NCBI RefSeq assembly: GCF_023101665.1
Contig: NZ_CP082161.1
Coordinates: forward strand, 2,232,001 to 2,296,000
DNA length: 64,000 bases
Direction of reading: 5' to 3'
DNA from: Bradyrhizobium sp. 195
Lineage (GTDB): Bacteria > Pseudomonadota > Alphaproteobacteria > Rhizobiales > Xanthobacteraceae
Shown here: positions 27,901 to 35,346 of the stretch, piece by piece
Layout of the letters: each line of letters opens with the position of its first letter
How positions within the stretch are numbered: position 1 is the stretch's first letter
The notes under the pieces: model-generated
Told to the model about the DNA's origin: nothing
What the model saw: only the letters and a program-made list of their open reading frames with translations
Database searches by the model: none
Position numbers and translations under genes: made by a program

Positions 27901-28302
27901 CCATTTTGGGGAATGCATGTCGCCATGGCGGACGCGGAGGTGGGCCAACTCGAAACCGGACTGGAAATCCTGAGCGAATTGATTGCATGGACGGAACAGT
28001 CCGGTCAGCATTGGCTGGATGCCGAGCTGCACCGCGCCCTCGGCGAGCTTTTGCTGCGTCGTGACCCGCGAGACGATTCCGGTGCCGAAAATGCCCTCAA
28101 GCGAGCGCTGGAAATCGCACGAGGCCAGCAGACGAAGACCTTCGAGTTGCGCAGCGCCCTTGGGCTTGCTCGCCTGCACAAGACAAATGGCCGAGCGGGC
28201 GCGGCATCCGAAGTGCTCGCTCCCGTGCTCGCCGAATTTGATGCGGAGCGAGGTCTTCCCGAGGTCATGGAAGCGAAGGAGCTGCTCGCGCAAGCGCGTT
28301 AG
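24973..28302 (+). CDS. SAM domain - class III adenylate/guanylate cyclase - AAA ATPase - TPR protein
   Basis: A 1109-residue multidomain signalling protein. Order: SAM protein-interaction domain (1-60, MQIAEWLDTLGLGQYAERF), class III nucleotidyl cyclase (about 75-250) with metal-binding Asp83 (FCDLVGST) and Asp127 (FVGDGILVYFGYP), transition-state Asn201 and Arg205 (NLAARLQ) and Lys240, then a MalT/STAND-like AAA ATPase with Walker A GEAGIGKS (301-308) and a Walker B near ICEDMHWAD, and finally about 450 residues of TPR-like helices. The catalytic residues look intact, so it probably makes cAMP or cGMP under control of the ATPase and TPR regions. Large families of this type are common in rhizobia. 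Start chosen for GGAG just upstream and the domain boundary. Confidence 0.93.
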   Translation: MQIAEWLDTLGLGQYAERFAQNGIDMGVLPELMDQDFEKLGVLLGHRRKMLRAIADLDPAALIASRAPPHDAERRHLTVMFCDLVGSTALSARLDPEDMWEVIRAYRAACASVVAAYDGRIARFVGDGILVYFGYPRAHEDDAERAVRAGLDAISAIAQLKTGSDERVELRIAIATGLVVVGDLISGDASEEHATVGDTPNLAARLQSLAEPGAVVVASSTRRLLGDLFTFRNLGRREVKGIAEPIAVWAVEGAPASESRFEAVRAARSIGFVGRKEEIEFALSRQLLAWQGHGQMVLISGEAGIGKSRFVATLCESPALGAHRRVRYQCSPYHTNSALHPFVAQLERAAGIRSHDTPGQKLEKLEAMLALGTQQVAQATPLIAALLSIPTGDHCSPLGLSPAQQRRQTFASLLDQLEGLAREQPLLIICEDMHWADATSLELFDLAVDRIRGLPILVITTSRPEFEPSWSGLANVSLLRLDRLDRQDTRALVEQVTVGRQLPREMMKRIIDKTDGIPLFVEELTKMVLESGLLVEESGGYRLDSPLPPLAIPATLQDSLMARLDRLAPVKEVAQIGAAIGRDFSYALLRYVAGRDDLTLSAALGQLEEAELLVRRGAPPEANYSFRHALVQEAAYEGLLRSKRQVLHKRIGDVLREKFPVVAETEPEVLAHHFTEAGLSEDALEWWWKAGQQALKRSAYSEAIAHLGKAIATADELPDEPRRMMSRLHLQIAYGRALRGSLGHSAPETVAAWTRARQFAADIDDPVELAPVHSGLFNACLTHGELAPMRELADAIRSAAERRPDSPVAAVVGHWTGGVTCWFGGDYLNARVHLEQALEIYGAEPDPATFRASALDLPFVIMRFLALVLWPLGRIARSRQLAPEAVSASGEKRALSQANALVHRAVFDGLCGGMLQQTETILALGLARDHTMPLYVAAGTYLNGLAKWRAGDRTAGLTEMRRGWTLLHENDCYLCEPFWGMHVAMADAEVGQLETGLEILSELIAWTEQSGQHWLDAELHRALGELLLRRDPRDDSGAENALKRALEIARGQQTKTFELRSALGLARLHKTNGRAGAASEVLAPVLAEFDAERGLPEVMEAKELLAQAR

Positions 28303-28349
28303 GCGCGTGCCGTTTCCTTAGCGAGCCATCCGCGGGCAGGGGATGACGG

Positions 28350-29573
28350 TCACGAATTGACGTGGACGAAATCCCGTAGCAGCGGATAGATCTCGTTGTT
28401 CCAGCGCTTGCCGGAGAACACGCCGTAATGGCCGACGCCGGCCTGCATGTGGTGCACCCTGCGATAGGCGCGCACGCCGGTGCAGAGATCTTGTGCCGCC
28501 AGCGTCTGGCCGATCGAGCAGATGTCGTCCTTCTCGCCCTCGACCGTCATCAGGCCCATGCGGCTGACGGCCTTGGTGTTCACGGGACGGCCGCGATGCA
28601 TCAGCCTGCCTTGCGGCAGGAGGTGCTCCTGGAACACGTCGCGCACGGTTTCGATGTAGAACTCGGCCGGAAGATCCATCACCGCGAAATATTCGTCGTA
28701 GAAGGTCTTGATGGTCGCGGCCTTGTCCTTCTCGCCCTTGGCGATGTGGTTGGCGAGATCCATATGCTGCTTGATGTGGCGCTCGAGGTTCATCGAGACG
28801 AAGGCGGTGAGCTGCACGAAGCCGGGATAGACTTTCCGCAGGGCGCCGCGGCACTGCATAGGCACATAGTTGATCAGGTTCCGCTCGAACCATTCGATCG
28901 GCTTGCTCTTGGCGAAGTCGTTGACCCTGGTCGGCTGGATCCGCGTGTCGATCGGCCCCGCCATCAGCGTCAGCGTCGCCGGGCGCGAGGGATGGTTGTC
29001 CTCGCACATGATCGCGGCCGCCGCGAGCGCCGACACCGACGGCTGGCAGATCGCGACCATGTGCGGGCGGGGGCCGAGCTGTCCCAGGAAATCGATGAGA
29101 TGCTCGGTGTAGTCGTCGAGTCCGAAGCGGCCTTCGCTGCGGGGAATGTCGCGCGGGTTGTGCCAGTCGGTGATGTAGACGTCATGGTCCTGGAGCAGCG
29201 TCTGCACGGTGCCGCGCAGCAGCGTCGCGAAATGGCCGGACATCGGCGCCACCAGCAGCATGCGCGGCTGATCCGACACGCCGTCCTTCCTGAAGTGCAG
29301 CAGCGAGCCGAACGGCGTCGCGTAGGCGATCTCCTCGCTGACGGCGACTTCCCGATTTCCCACCATGACGCTGTCGATGCCGTAGGCGGGACGGTGATAG
29401 GTGAGCGTCGAGCGCGAGATCAGCTCCAGCGCCGCCGACAGCCGGCCGACGACCTGATCCGACATGCCCTGCGGCACCAGATTGAGGAATCTCAGCGCGG
29501 ACGAAGCCCCCGTCCGCCACGGCGCGGTCAGGTCCATGTGGTTCTGAAAAGCCTGATAATACATCGACATCAT
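28350..29573 (-). CDS. phaZ: Intracellular polyhydroxyalkanoate depolymerase
   Basis: A 407-residue PhaZ of the intracellular type, which mobilises carbon from native PHA granules to hydroxyacids. The family opening MYYQAFQNHMDLTAPWR is exact in style. The nucleophile is probably Cys176 in AICQPSVSA, matching the Cys-based active site known for PhaZ1 of Ralstonia; Asp (EGEKDDICS) and His (VGHYGVFSGKRW) complete the set. No signal peptide, consistent with a cytoplasmic location. Three in-frame ATGs (29573, 29570, 29564) make the exact start uncertain by a few residues. The GST gene diverges upstream. Confidence 0.94.
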   Translation of the reverse strand: MMSMYYQAFQNHMDLTAPWRTGASSALRFLNLVPQGMSDQVVGRLSAALELISRSTLTYHRPAYGIDSVMVGNREVAVSEEIAYATPFGSLLHFRKDGVSDQPRMLLVAPMSGHFATLLRGTVQTLLQDHDVYITDWHNPRDIPRSEGRFGLDDYTEHLIDFLGQLGPRPHMVAICQPSVSALAAAAIMCEDNHPSRPATLTLMAGPIDTRIQPTRVNDFAKSKPIEWFERNLINYVPMQCRGALRKVYPGFVQLTAFVSMNLERHIKQHMDLANHIAKGEKDKAATIKTFYDEYFAVMDLPAEFYIETVRDVFQEHLLPQGRLMHRGRPVNTKAVSRMGLMTVEGEKDDICSIGQTLAAQDLCTGVRAYRRVHHMQAGVGHYGVFSGKRWNNEIYPLLRDFVHVNS

Positions 29574-29726
29574 ACTGAAACGCCCACCCCTTCCGCAGGG
29601 CTATGCAATAACGACGCCAAACGACGGCCGGACCCGCCGCGAAATTGGCACGTCGCTTGCTGTTCACGTCACGGCAAGCACAGGGCAGTCCGCGAGCCGG
29701 CGGAGGCGGGATCAGGGAAGGGCCAT

Positions 29727-30383
29727 ATGGCAAAGGCGACACTGACCATCAGCAGCAAGAACTATTCGTCCTGGTCGCTGCGCGGCTGGCTGCTGGCGAA
29801 ATTCTCCGGGCTCGATTTCGAGGAAATCGTCACCGCGCCGGACGATGCGTCGGCGCGCGCCGAGATCCTGCTGCTGTCGTCGTCGATCCTGGTGCCGTGC
29901 CTGCGGCACGAGGGTGCGGTAGTCTGGGATACGCTGGCGATCGGCGAATATCTCAACGAGGTGATGCCGTCAGCCGGCCTGTTGCCTGATAACCGCGTGC
30001 AGCGCGCTCATTGCCGCTCGATCTCGGGCGAAATCCATTCCGGCTTCACCACGCTGCGCGCCTCGTTGCCGGTGAATCTGAAGGGACGTTTCCCCGGCTT
30101 CAAGATCTGGTCGCGGGCGCAGGCCGACATCGACCGCGTCTGGTCCATCTGGCGCGACTGTCTGGCGGTATCGGGTGGCCCCTTCCTGTTCGGGGCGCAG
30201 CGCACCATGGCGGATGCGATGTACGCGCCGGTGGTGACGCGCTTCGTCACCTACGACGTCAAGCTGGAGCCGGTGCTGAAGGCCTATGCCGACACCATCA
30301 TGGCGATGCCCGAGATGCAGGAATGGATCGCGGCAGCAAAGGAGGAGCCGGCCGAGATCGAGGAGCTCGAGGTCGAATATTAG
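29727..30383 (+). CDS. Glutathione S-transferase family protein
   Basis: A 218-residue GST. The ATG at 29727 is preceded by GGGAAGGG. The N-terminal thioredoxin-like domain begins LTISSKNYSSWSLRGWLL, with the Ser of NYSSWSLR as the likely glutathione-activating residue, and includes the cis-Pro region (ILVPCLRH) followed by VWDTLAIGEYL. The helical C-terminal domain follows from about residue 90. Related sequences are usually annotated as detoxification GSTs; the substrate is unknown. It diverges from phaZ. Confidence 0.9.
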   Translation: MAKATLTISSKNYSSWSLRGWLLAKFSGLDFEEIVTAPDDASARAEILLLSSSILVPCLRHEGAVVWDTLAIGEYLNEVMPSAGLLPDNRVQRAHCRSISGEIHSGFTTLRASLPVNLKGRFPGFKIWSRAQADIDRVWSIWRDCLAVSGGPFLFGAQRTMADAMYAPVVTRFVTYDVKLEPVLKAYADTIMAMPEMQEWIAAAKEEPAEIEELEVEY

Positions 30384-30663
30384 GCAGGCCTGGTGCGGCC
30401 TTGCCTGTTTCGGGGGCGGGACCGGTCGCGGCGGTGCGAGAGAGCTATGCCCTTGTCAGGATTAACCTTTGGGGCCCGTTGGCGGCTGATGCCGTTGGCC
30501 GCGCCGCACAGATATTGTACACGGCTGCGCAGCCGCATCGACATCTAGCCGTGAACAGCTGCGTACATGGCGTTTCGGCTGATTCGGGCGCGATTCGTTC
30601 AGGCCGCGTTCCGTTGGTTAAGGCGGAGCGCGGCGCCGTTGCATTTTGGAACAGAGATGGGCG

Positions 30664-30888
30664 TCAGGCGGCCCCGCGCTGCCTTACGCGCGGCAGGCGC
30701 CAGCCGATGACGGTGGCTTCGACCGCAATGCCGGCCTCGTTGTTCTGCCAGCGTCCCTCTACATAGCGGCAGGCGAACGGCAATTGATACGTTCCGCTGT
30801 GGTCCTCGCACAGCACTTCGAGCGCAAGGCCCGGCGGTGGTTCTCCGGCGCCGTCGAATTCCGCCAGTCGTCTATCGCGCGTTGCCAT
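30664..30888 (-). CDS. Small conserved hypothetical protein
   Basis: A 74-residue soluble protein without signal or membrane segment. The central part (EVLCEDHSGTYQLPFACRY, then WQNNEAGIAVEATVIGWR) has the balanced composition of a folded domain and differs from the Arg-rich shadows around it, so I believe it is real. I do not recognise the family. It stands alone with about 280 bp of empty DNA upstream of the GST end on one side and 186 bp on the other. The start could be a little downstream. Confidence 0.6.
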   Translation of the reverse strand: MATRDRRLAEFDGAGEPPPGLALEVLCEDHSGTYQLPFACRYVEGRWQNNEAGIAVEATVIGWRLPRVRQRGAA

Positions 30889-31074
30889 TCGAAAAATCTC
30901 CCCTAAACAAAGCCGCGGAAAGAGCGCCCACTATCTTCCGCCTGCGGATCATCGTTCCCCGTCCGAGGGAACGGGCGCAAGCTCAACGCGAGAATGCGGT
31001 GCGAGTGTGGTAGCCTCACCCGGCTGTGCGCAAACAGCGCACATTGACGTGATCGATCGGACGAGGAACCTTTC

Positions 31075-31431
31075 ATGCTGCTTCGAAACGCCGGCATTTG
31101 TTTCGCGATATTGCTGCTCGCAACGCTGGCGAATGCGCCGGTGCACGCGCAGGACGTGCCCGGCATCGAGATCTGCACCGTCGAGAAGACCATGGAGCGG
31201 CGCACCAGCTGCCTGCAGAGCAACGTCGACTTCCTGCAGAAGACGATCACCAAGCTCAGCCTCGATCACCAGCAGAAGCTGGACGCCGCGGGTCGCCAGA
31301 TCGACGCGTTGAAGACGACAGTGGCCGGCCTGCAGAAGACGCTCGGCGATCTCCAGGCCGCCCAGGCCAAGACGGCCGAGGACCTGAAGAAGAAGCAGGA
31401 TGCGCCGCCGGCAAAGGACGCTGCGAAATAA
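31075..31431 (+). CDS. Exported coiled-coil protein of unknown function
   Basis: A 118-residue protein with a signal peptide (about 1-25, ending VHA). The mature part has two cysteines (EICTVEKTMERRTSCLQ) that could pair, then a long heptad-like helix (about 50-100: LQKTITKLSLDHQQKL and onward) and a Lys/Ala/Pro-rich tail. It is probably a periplasmic oligomeric coiled coil. The stop is 9 bp from the end of the convergent enolase-superfamily gene. Function unknown. Confidence 0.75.
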   Translation: MLLRNAGICFAILLLATLANAPVHAQDVPGIEICTVEKTMERRTSCLQSNVDFLQKTITKLSLDHQQKLDAAGRQIDALKTTVAGLQKTLGDLQAAQAKTAEDLKKKQDAPPAKDAAK

Positions 31432-31440
31432 GCTTGGCCA

Positions 31441-32544
31441 TCACGTCACGCGATATCGCTCCATCACGCCGCGATCAGGCTCACAGCCGAGCCCGGGTTC
31501 TGTCGGCACCGCGACATGGCCGGTGGCATCGCTATCCGCGCGGCCGCCCCAAAGACACGCTTCGCGTTTCAGATAGAACATCTCGACGAGCCCGTCGTCG
31601 CGCGTCGCTAGCAAGTGCAGTGTCGCGAGCAGGCCCGGACCGAAATACGGGGAGTGCGGGACGATCTTGACGCCGAGCTGATCGGCCAGCGCCGCGACCT
31701 TCAGAAATTCGGTTATACCGCCCACCTTGGTCACCGACGGCTGGACGTGGCTCACCGCGCCCGCCTCCATCATCTGGCGGAATTGATATTCCGTGCAGGC
31801 ATTCTCACCGGCGGCGATGTCGAGCCCGCCTTTGCTGCGGACCTCGGCGAGCCCTGCGAAATCCTCCGGCGGCCAGACCGGCTCCTCCAGGAACATCGGT
31901 CGCGCGTCCCGGCAGCTCGTCGCGAACGCGATCGCCTGCCCTGGGGTCAACGGGCAGTTCATGTCGACCATCAGCGGAATGTGGGGGCCGATCGCCTCCC
32001 GCGCGGCGAACACCGCCGGCGCCGTGGTCTCGTGCAGCTTGATCGCGCCATAGCCGAGCGCGAGCGCCTTCCGGGATTCGGCCGCGATGTTGTCGGGTGA
32101 GCCGATGCGCAGCAGGCTCGCGTAAGCTGGAATGGCGGTGCGCCTGGTCTCGCCGAGCAGACGATGCACCGGCACGCCCTCGACCTTGGCAGCAAGGTCC
32201 CACAGCGCGATGTCGAGGCCGGAGATCGCGAATATGGTGATGCCGTAGCGACCGAACAGATGCAGGTTGCGCTGGATCTGCTCCATGACGGCGGGGATGC
32301 CGGCCGCATCGGGCACCTTCAGCCCGCGGGCCTGCGGTGCGATCATCTCCTCGACGGCGCTGCGCGTGGTGCGCGGGCAGACATAGGCGAAGGCGTCGCC
32401 CCAGCCGGTCAGGCCGGCATCGGTGGTGACCTCGACCAGCACCATGTCGAGGGCCGTGATCGCGGACGCGCCCTGGCGAAAGCTCGCGACGCCGGCGTCA
32501 TAGGGGATGCGGATATGGTGCGCCCGCACATCGGTGATTTCCAT
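31441..32544 (-). CDS. Mandelate racemase / muconate lactonizing enzyme family protein
   Basis: A 367-residue member of the enolase superfamily, which abstracts a proton alpha to a carboxylate using a bound Mg ion. The ATG at 32544 starts the capping domain (MEITDVRAHHIRIPY); upstream codons are not conserved-looking. In the barrel, a Lys-x-His motif (Lys169, His171 in AIKLHE) replaces the usual Lys-x-Lys. Metal ligands Asp194 (MVDMN), Glu220 or Glu221 (FLEEP) and Glu247 (GENACTE) are present, and His in VPHSPYFG is the likely second base. Probably an acid-sugar dehydratase or racemase; the substrate is not determinable. The AraC/GyrI regulator diverges upstream. Confidence 0.92.
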   Translation of the reverse strand: MEITDVRAHHIRIPYDAGVASFRQGASAITALDMVLVEVTTDAGLTGWGDAFAYVCPRTTRSAVEEMIAPQARGLKVPDAAGIPAVMEQIQRNLHLFGRYGITIFAISGLDIALWDLAAKVEGVPVHRLLGETRRTAIPAYASLLRIGSPDNIAAESRKALALGYGAIKLHETTAPAVFAAREAIGPHIPLMVDMNCPLTPGQAIAFATSCRDARPMFLEEPVWPPEDFAGLAEVRSKGGLDIAAGENACTEYQFRQMMEAGAVSHVQPSVTKVGGITEFLKVAALADQLGVKIVPHSPYFGPGLLATLHLLATRDDGLVEMFYLKREACLWGGRADSDATGHVAVPTEPGLGCEPDRGVMERYRVT

Positions 32545-32711
32545 GGCGCGGTTCCCCTTTCTCGTGAGCGGTTCAGGGAGTTTAGCCACGAACGCCAAGG
32601 CGTTGCCAGTGGCCATTCCCGGACTATCCTCCCGCGCGGACAGCAACGCCGATCAAGCGACGCGGCCGCATGCCGCGCATCATGACTGCGCTTCGAACGA
32701 GGACGACCGCC

Positions 32712-33557
32712 ATGAACCCAGCGCAGCGCGCGCTCTGGTATATCGAGAGCCATCTGGCCGAGCCGATGACGCTCGACGAGATCGCTGCGATCTCGGGTGT
32801 GTCGCGGTTCCACATCGTGCGTGCGTTTGCCGCAGCCACCGGACTTCCGGTGATGCGGTACGTGCGCGCGCGGCGGCTGACGGAAGCTGCGCGCAGTCTT
32901 GCAAACGGTGCGCCCGACATCCTGTCGCTGGCGCTGGAGGCGGATTACGGCTCGCACGAAGCATTCACCCGCGCGTTCCGCGACCAGTTCGGCACGACGC
33001 CCGAAGCTGTGAGGGCGGCAACGTGTGTGAGCCACCTCAAGCTTCAGGAGCCGATCCTCATGGATTCCACCATGCTCGACCATCTCGCCCCGCCGCGGTT
33101 CGAGACCGCAAAGGCCTTCCTCGTCGCCGGTCCCGCTGAGCGCATCGCCTGCGACAACGGCGCCATGATCCCGGGTCTGTGGCAGCGCTTTCACCAGGAA
33201 GTCGCCGACATTCCCGTGCGCGTTGGCCAAGGGAAAAATCAAGTCGCCTATGGTGTTTGCTGCAACGGCGATGATGCCGGCAATTTCGATTACATCGCTG
33301 GCGTCGAGGTCGCCGATTTCTCGGACCTGCCGCGCCGCTTCGGCCGCATCCGCATCTCCGAGCAACGCTACGCCGTCTTCACCCACACCGATCACGTCGC
33401 CTCGATCCGCCGCACCGTCAACACGATCTGGAATCAGTGGCTGCCGGCATCCGGCCTGAAGGCCGCAGACGCACCGAGCTTCGAACGCTATGACGAAAAG
33501 TTCGACCCGGCGACCGGAAATGGCGGCTTCGAGATCTGGGTGCCGGTGAAGGAGTAG
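32712..33557 (+). CDS. AraC-family regulator with GyrI-like effector-binding domain
   Basis: A 281-residue regulator with the reverse order of most AraC proteins: the DNA-binding part is N-terminal (about 1-105; MTLDEIAAISGVSRFHIVRA and ILSLALEADYGSHEAFTRAF), followed by a GyrI-like/BmrR-type ligand-binding domain (about 125-281) as in Rob and SbmC-related proteins. Such proteins sense hydrophobic or cationic small molecules. Start set at 32712 because GAGG lies just upstream and the HTH begins at once; an in-frame start 14 codons earlier is possible. It diverges from the enolase-superfamily enzyme. Confidence 0.88.
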   Translation: MNPAQRALWYIESHLAEPMTLDEIAAISGVSRFHIVRAFAAATGLPVMRYVRARRLTEAARSLANGAPDILSLALEADYGSHEAFTRAFRDQFGTTPEAVRAATCVSHLKLQEPILMDSTMLDHLAPPRFETAKAFLVAGPAERIACDNGAMIPGLWQRFHQEVADIPVRVGQGKNQVAYGVCCNGDDAGNFDYIAGVEVADFSDLPRRFGRIRISEQRYAVFTHTDHVASIRRTVNTIWNQWLPASGLKAADAPSFERYDEKFDPATGNGGFEIWVPVKE

Positions 33558-33693
33558 CACGCAACGCTGGCATACCGTCCGCCTTGCTTGGCAAGCCCCG
33601 GCGACTTTGTCATAACCGCAGGCAAATCTTGCCTGCGGGGCCCGTGCCGGACATCCCGTGCAAGTCATAACAAGCAGCCGGGAGGGTCCCCAC

Positions 33694-34620
33694 ATGTCCA
33701 ACGTCCGCGTTCTCGCCACCGACCTCGAATTTCCCGAAGGGCCGGTCGTGATGCCGGACGGCTCGGTGGTGCTGGTGGAAATCCGCGGCCAGCGCCTGAC
33801 GCGCGTTTACCCCGACGGCCGCAAGGAAATCGTCGCGAAAATTCCGGGCGGCCCAAACGGCGCCGCGCTCGGCCCCGACGGCAAGATCTACATCTGCAAC
33901 AATGGCGGCTTCTCCTGGATCCCGACCCGCAACATGATCATGCCGGGCCCGCAGCCGGACGATTATCTCGGCGGCTCGATCCAGCGCGTCGACCTGCAAT
34001 CCGGCAAGGTCGAGACCGTCGTGACCAAATGCGACGCGCACGATCTGCGCGGGCCGAACGATCTGGTGTTCGACAAGCAGGGCGGCCTCTGGTTCTCCGA
34101 TCTCGGCAAGCGTCGCGCCCGCGAGATGGACGTCGGCGGCATGTACTATCTCAAGCCCGGGATGACCGAGCTCGTCGAGATCGTGCACGGCGTGCTGCCG
34201 GCGAACGGTATCGGGCTGTCGCCGGACGAGAACGTTGTCTACATCGCGGAGACGCCGACCGGGCGGCTCTGGGCCTACGAGCTCTCCGCGCCCGGCACGC
34301 TCAAGCCGCGCGATCCGATCTATCGCGGCGAACGGGGCAAGCCGATCTGCGGCCTCGGCGGCTACCAGATGTTCGACTCGCTCGCGGTCGAAGCTGGCGG
34401 CAATGTCTGCGTCGCCACCCTCGTCTCCGGCTGCATCTCGGTGATCGCGCCCGACGGCACGCTGGTCGAGCAGATCCCGACCGGCGACCGCGTCACCACC
34501 AACATCGCCTTCGGCGGCCCCGAGCTGAAGACGGCCTACATCACGCTGTCCGGCAAGGGCGAGCTGGTCGCCATGGACTGGCCGCGCGGTGGTTTGCCTC
34601 TCAATTTCCTAAACAAATAA
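33694..34620 (+). CDS. SMP-30/gluconolactonase/LRE family protein
   Basis: A 308-residue six-bladed beta-propeller lactonase. GGGAGGG precedes the ATG at 33694. Metal-ligand Glu15 is in the family motif EFPEGPVV, and further ligands are expected in GVLPANGIGLSPDENVVY (Asn) and MFDSLAVEAGGNV (Asp). These enzymes hydrolyse sugar lactones such as gluconolactone, or related cyclic esters. No signal peptide. The gene is followed by a palindromic repeat, so it probably ends its own transcript. Substrate not determined. Confidence 0.9.
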   Translation: MSNVRVLATDLEFPEGPVVMPDGSVVLVEIRGQRLTRVYPDGRKEIVAKIPGGPNGAALGPDGKIYICNNGGFSWIPTRNMIMPGPQPDDYLGGSIQRVDLQSGKVETVVTKCDAHDLRGPNDLVFDKQGGLWFSDLGKRRAREMDVGGMYYLKPGMTELVEIVHGVLPANGIGLSPDENVVYIAETPTGRLWAYELSAPGTLKPRDPIYRGERGKPICGLGGYQMFDSLAVEAGGNVCVATLVSGCISVIAPDGTLVEQIPTGDRVTTNIAFGGPELKTAYITLSGKGELVAMDWPRGGLPLNFLNK

Positions 34621-34634
34621 ACGGTGCTAGTTAC

Positions 34635-34721
34635 CGTCATTGCGAGCGGAGCGAAGCAATCCAGGAATGCCTCTGCGGCGATGGTCTGGATTGCTTCGTC
34701 GCTTCGCTCCTCGCAATGACG
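34635..34721. repeat. Palindromic repeat, CGTCATTGCGAG family, copy 1
   Basis: An 87-bp imperfect palindrome. The ends are CGTCATTGCGAGCGGAGCGA and TCGCTCCTCGCAATGACG, with GCAATCC / GGATTGC inner arms. I recall this element as frequent in Bradyrhizobium, where it is often mistranslated as SEAIQ-type peptides. It lies between the lactonase and acetyltransferase genes. Confidence 0.85.
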
Positions 34722-34736
34722 TAAGGAGAGACTTCA

Positions 34737-35330
34737 ATGCCCTGGCCCGATCCCGTCACCCTGCGCGGACAGCATGCCCGTCTCGAGCCGCTGTCGCACG
34801 ATCATCGCGAGGGGCTGGTAGCGGCGGTCGAGGACGGCGAGCTGTCAAAGCTCTGGTACACCGCGATTCCGCTGCCGGAGAACATGGGCAAGGAGATCGA
34901 TCGCCGCCTGGCCTTGCAGGCCGCGGGCTCGATGCTGCCCTTCACCGTGTTCGATGCCGACGGCAAGGTCGTCGGCATGACCACCTATATGAACATCGAT
35001 GCCGCCAACCGCCGCGTCGAAATCGGCTCGACCTGGTACGGCAAGAGCGCGCAACGCGGCCCGCTCAACACCCAGTGCAAGCTCCTGCTGCTGCGCCATG
35101 CCTTCGAGACGCTGAACTGCATCGCGGTCGAATTCCGCACCCACTTCTTCAACCACCAGAGCCGCCGCGCCATCGAGCGCCTGGGCGCCAAGCAGGACGG
35201 CATCCTGCGCAGCCACCAAATCGCGCCGAACGGCACGCTGCGCGACACCGTTGTCTATAGCATCACCGCCGCCGAATGGCCGACGGTGCAGGCGCATCTG
35301 GAATTTCAACTCAACGACAAGCCGCGCTAG
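34737..35330 (+). CDS. GNAT-family N-acetyltransferase (RimJ/RimL-like)
   Basis: A 197-residue acetyltransferase. The N-terminus (VTLRGQHARLEPLSHDH) and the run GSTWYGKSAQRGPLNTQCKL, which aligns with the acetyl-CoA loop region, are typical of RimJ/RimL relatives, as is NHQSRRAIERLGAKQDGILR. These transfer acetyl groups to protein N-termini or small amines. It is followed after 16 bp by the GMC oxidoreductase, so the pair is probably an operon; a functional link is not obvious. Confidence 0.87.
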   Translation: MPWPDPVTLRGQHARLEPLSHDHREGLVAAVEDGELSKLWYTAIPLPENMGKEIDRRLALQAAGSMLPFTVFDADGKVVGMTTYMNIDAANRRVEIGSTWYGKSAQRGPLNTQCKLLLLRHAFETLNCIAVEFRTHFFNHQSRRAIERLGAKQDGILRSHQIAPNGTLRDTVVYSITAAEWPTVQAHLEFQLNDKPR

Positions 35331-35346
35331 AGGCGGCCGAGGCACC

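Noticed and set aside
28428..29726. A long N-terminal extension of the GST at 29727
   Set aside because: It is antisense to phaZ, and the GST starts with its own ribosome site and normal N-terminus.
33588..34724. A 378-codon plus-strand frame ending in HCERSEAIQ-type sequence
   Set aside because: It runs out of frame through the SMP-30 gene and then translates a palindromic repeat; the peptide is a known artefact of that repeat.
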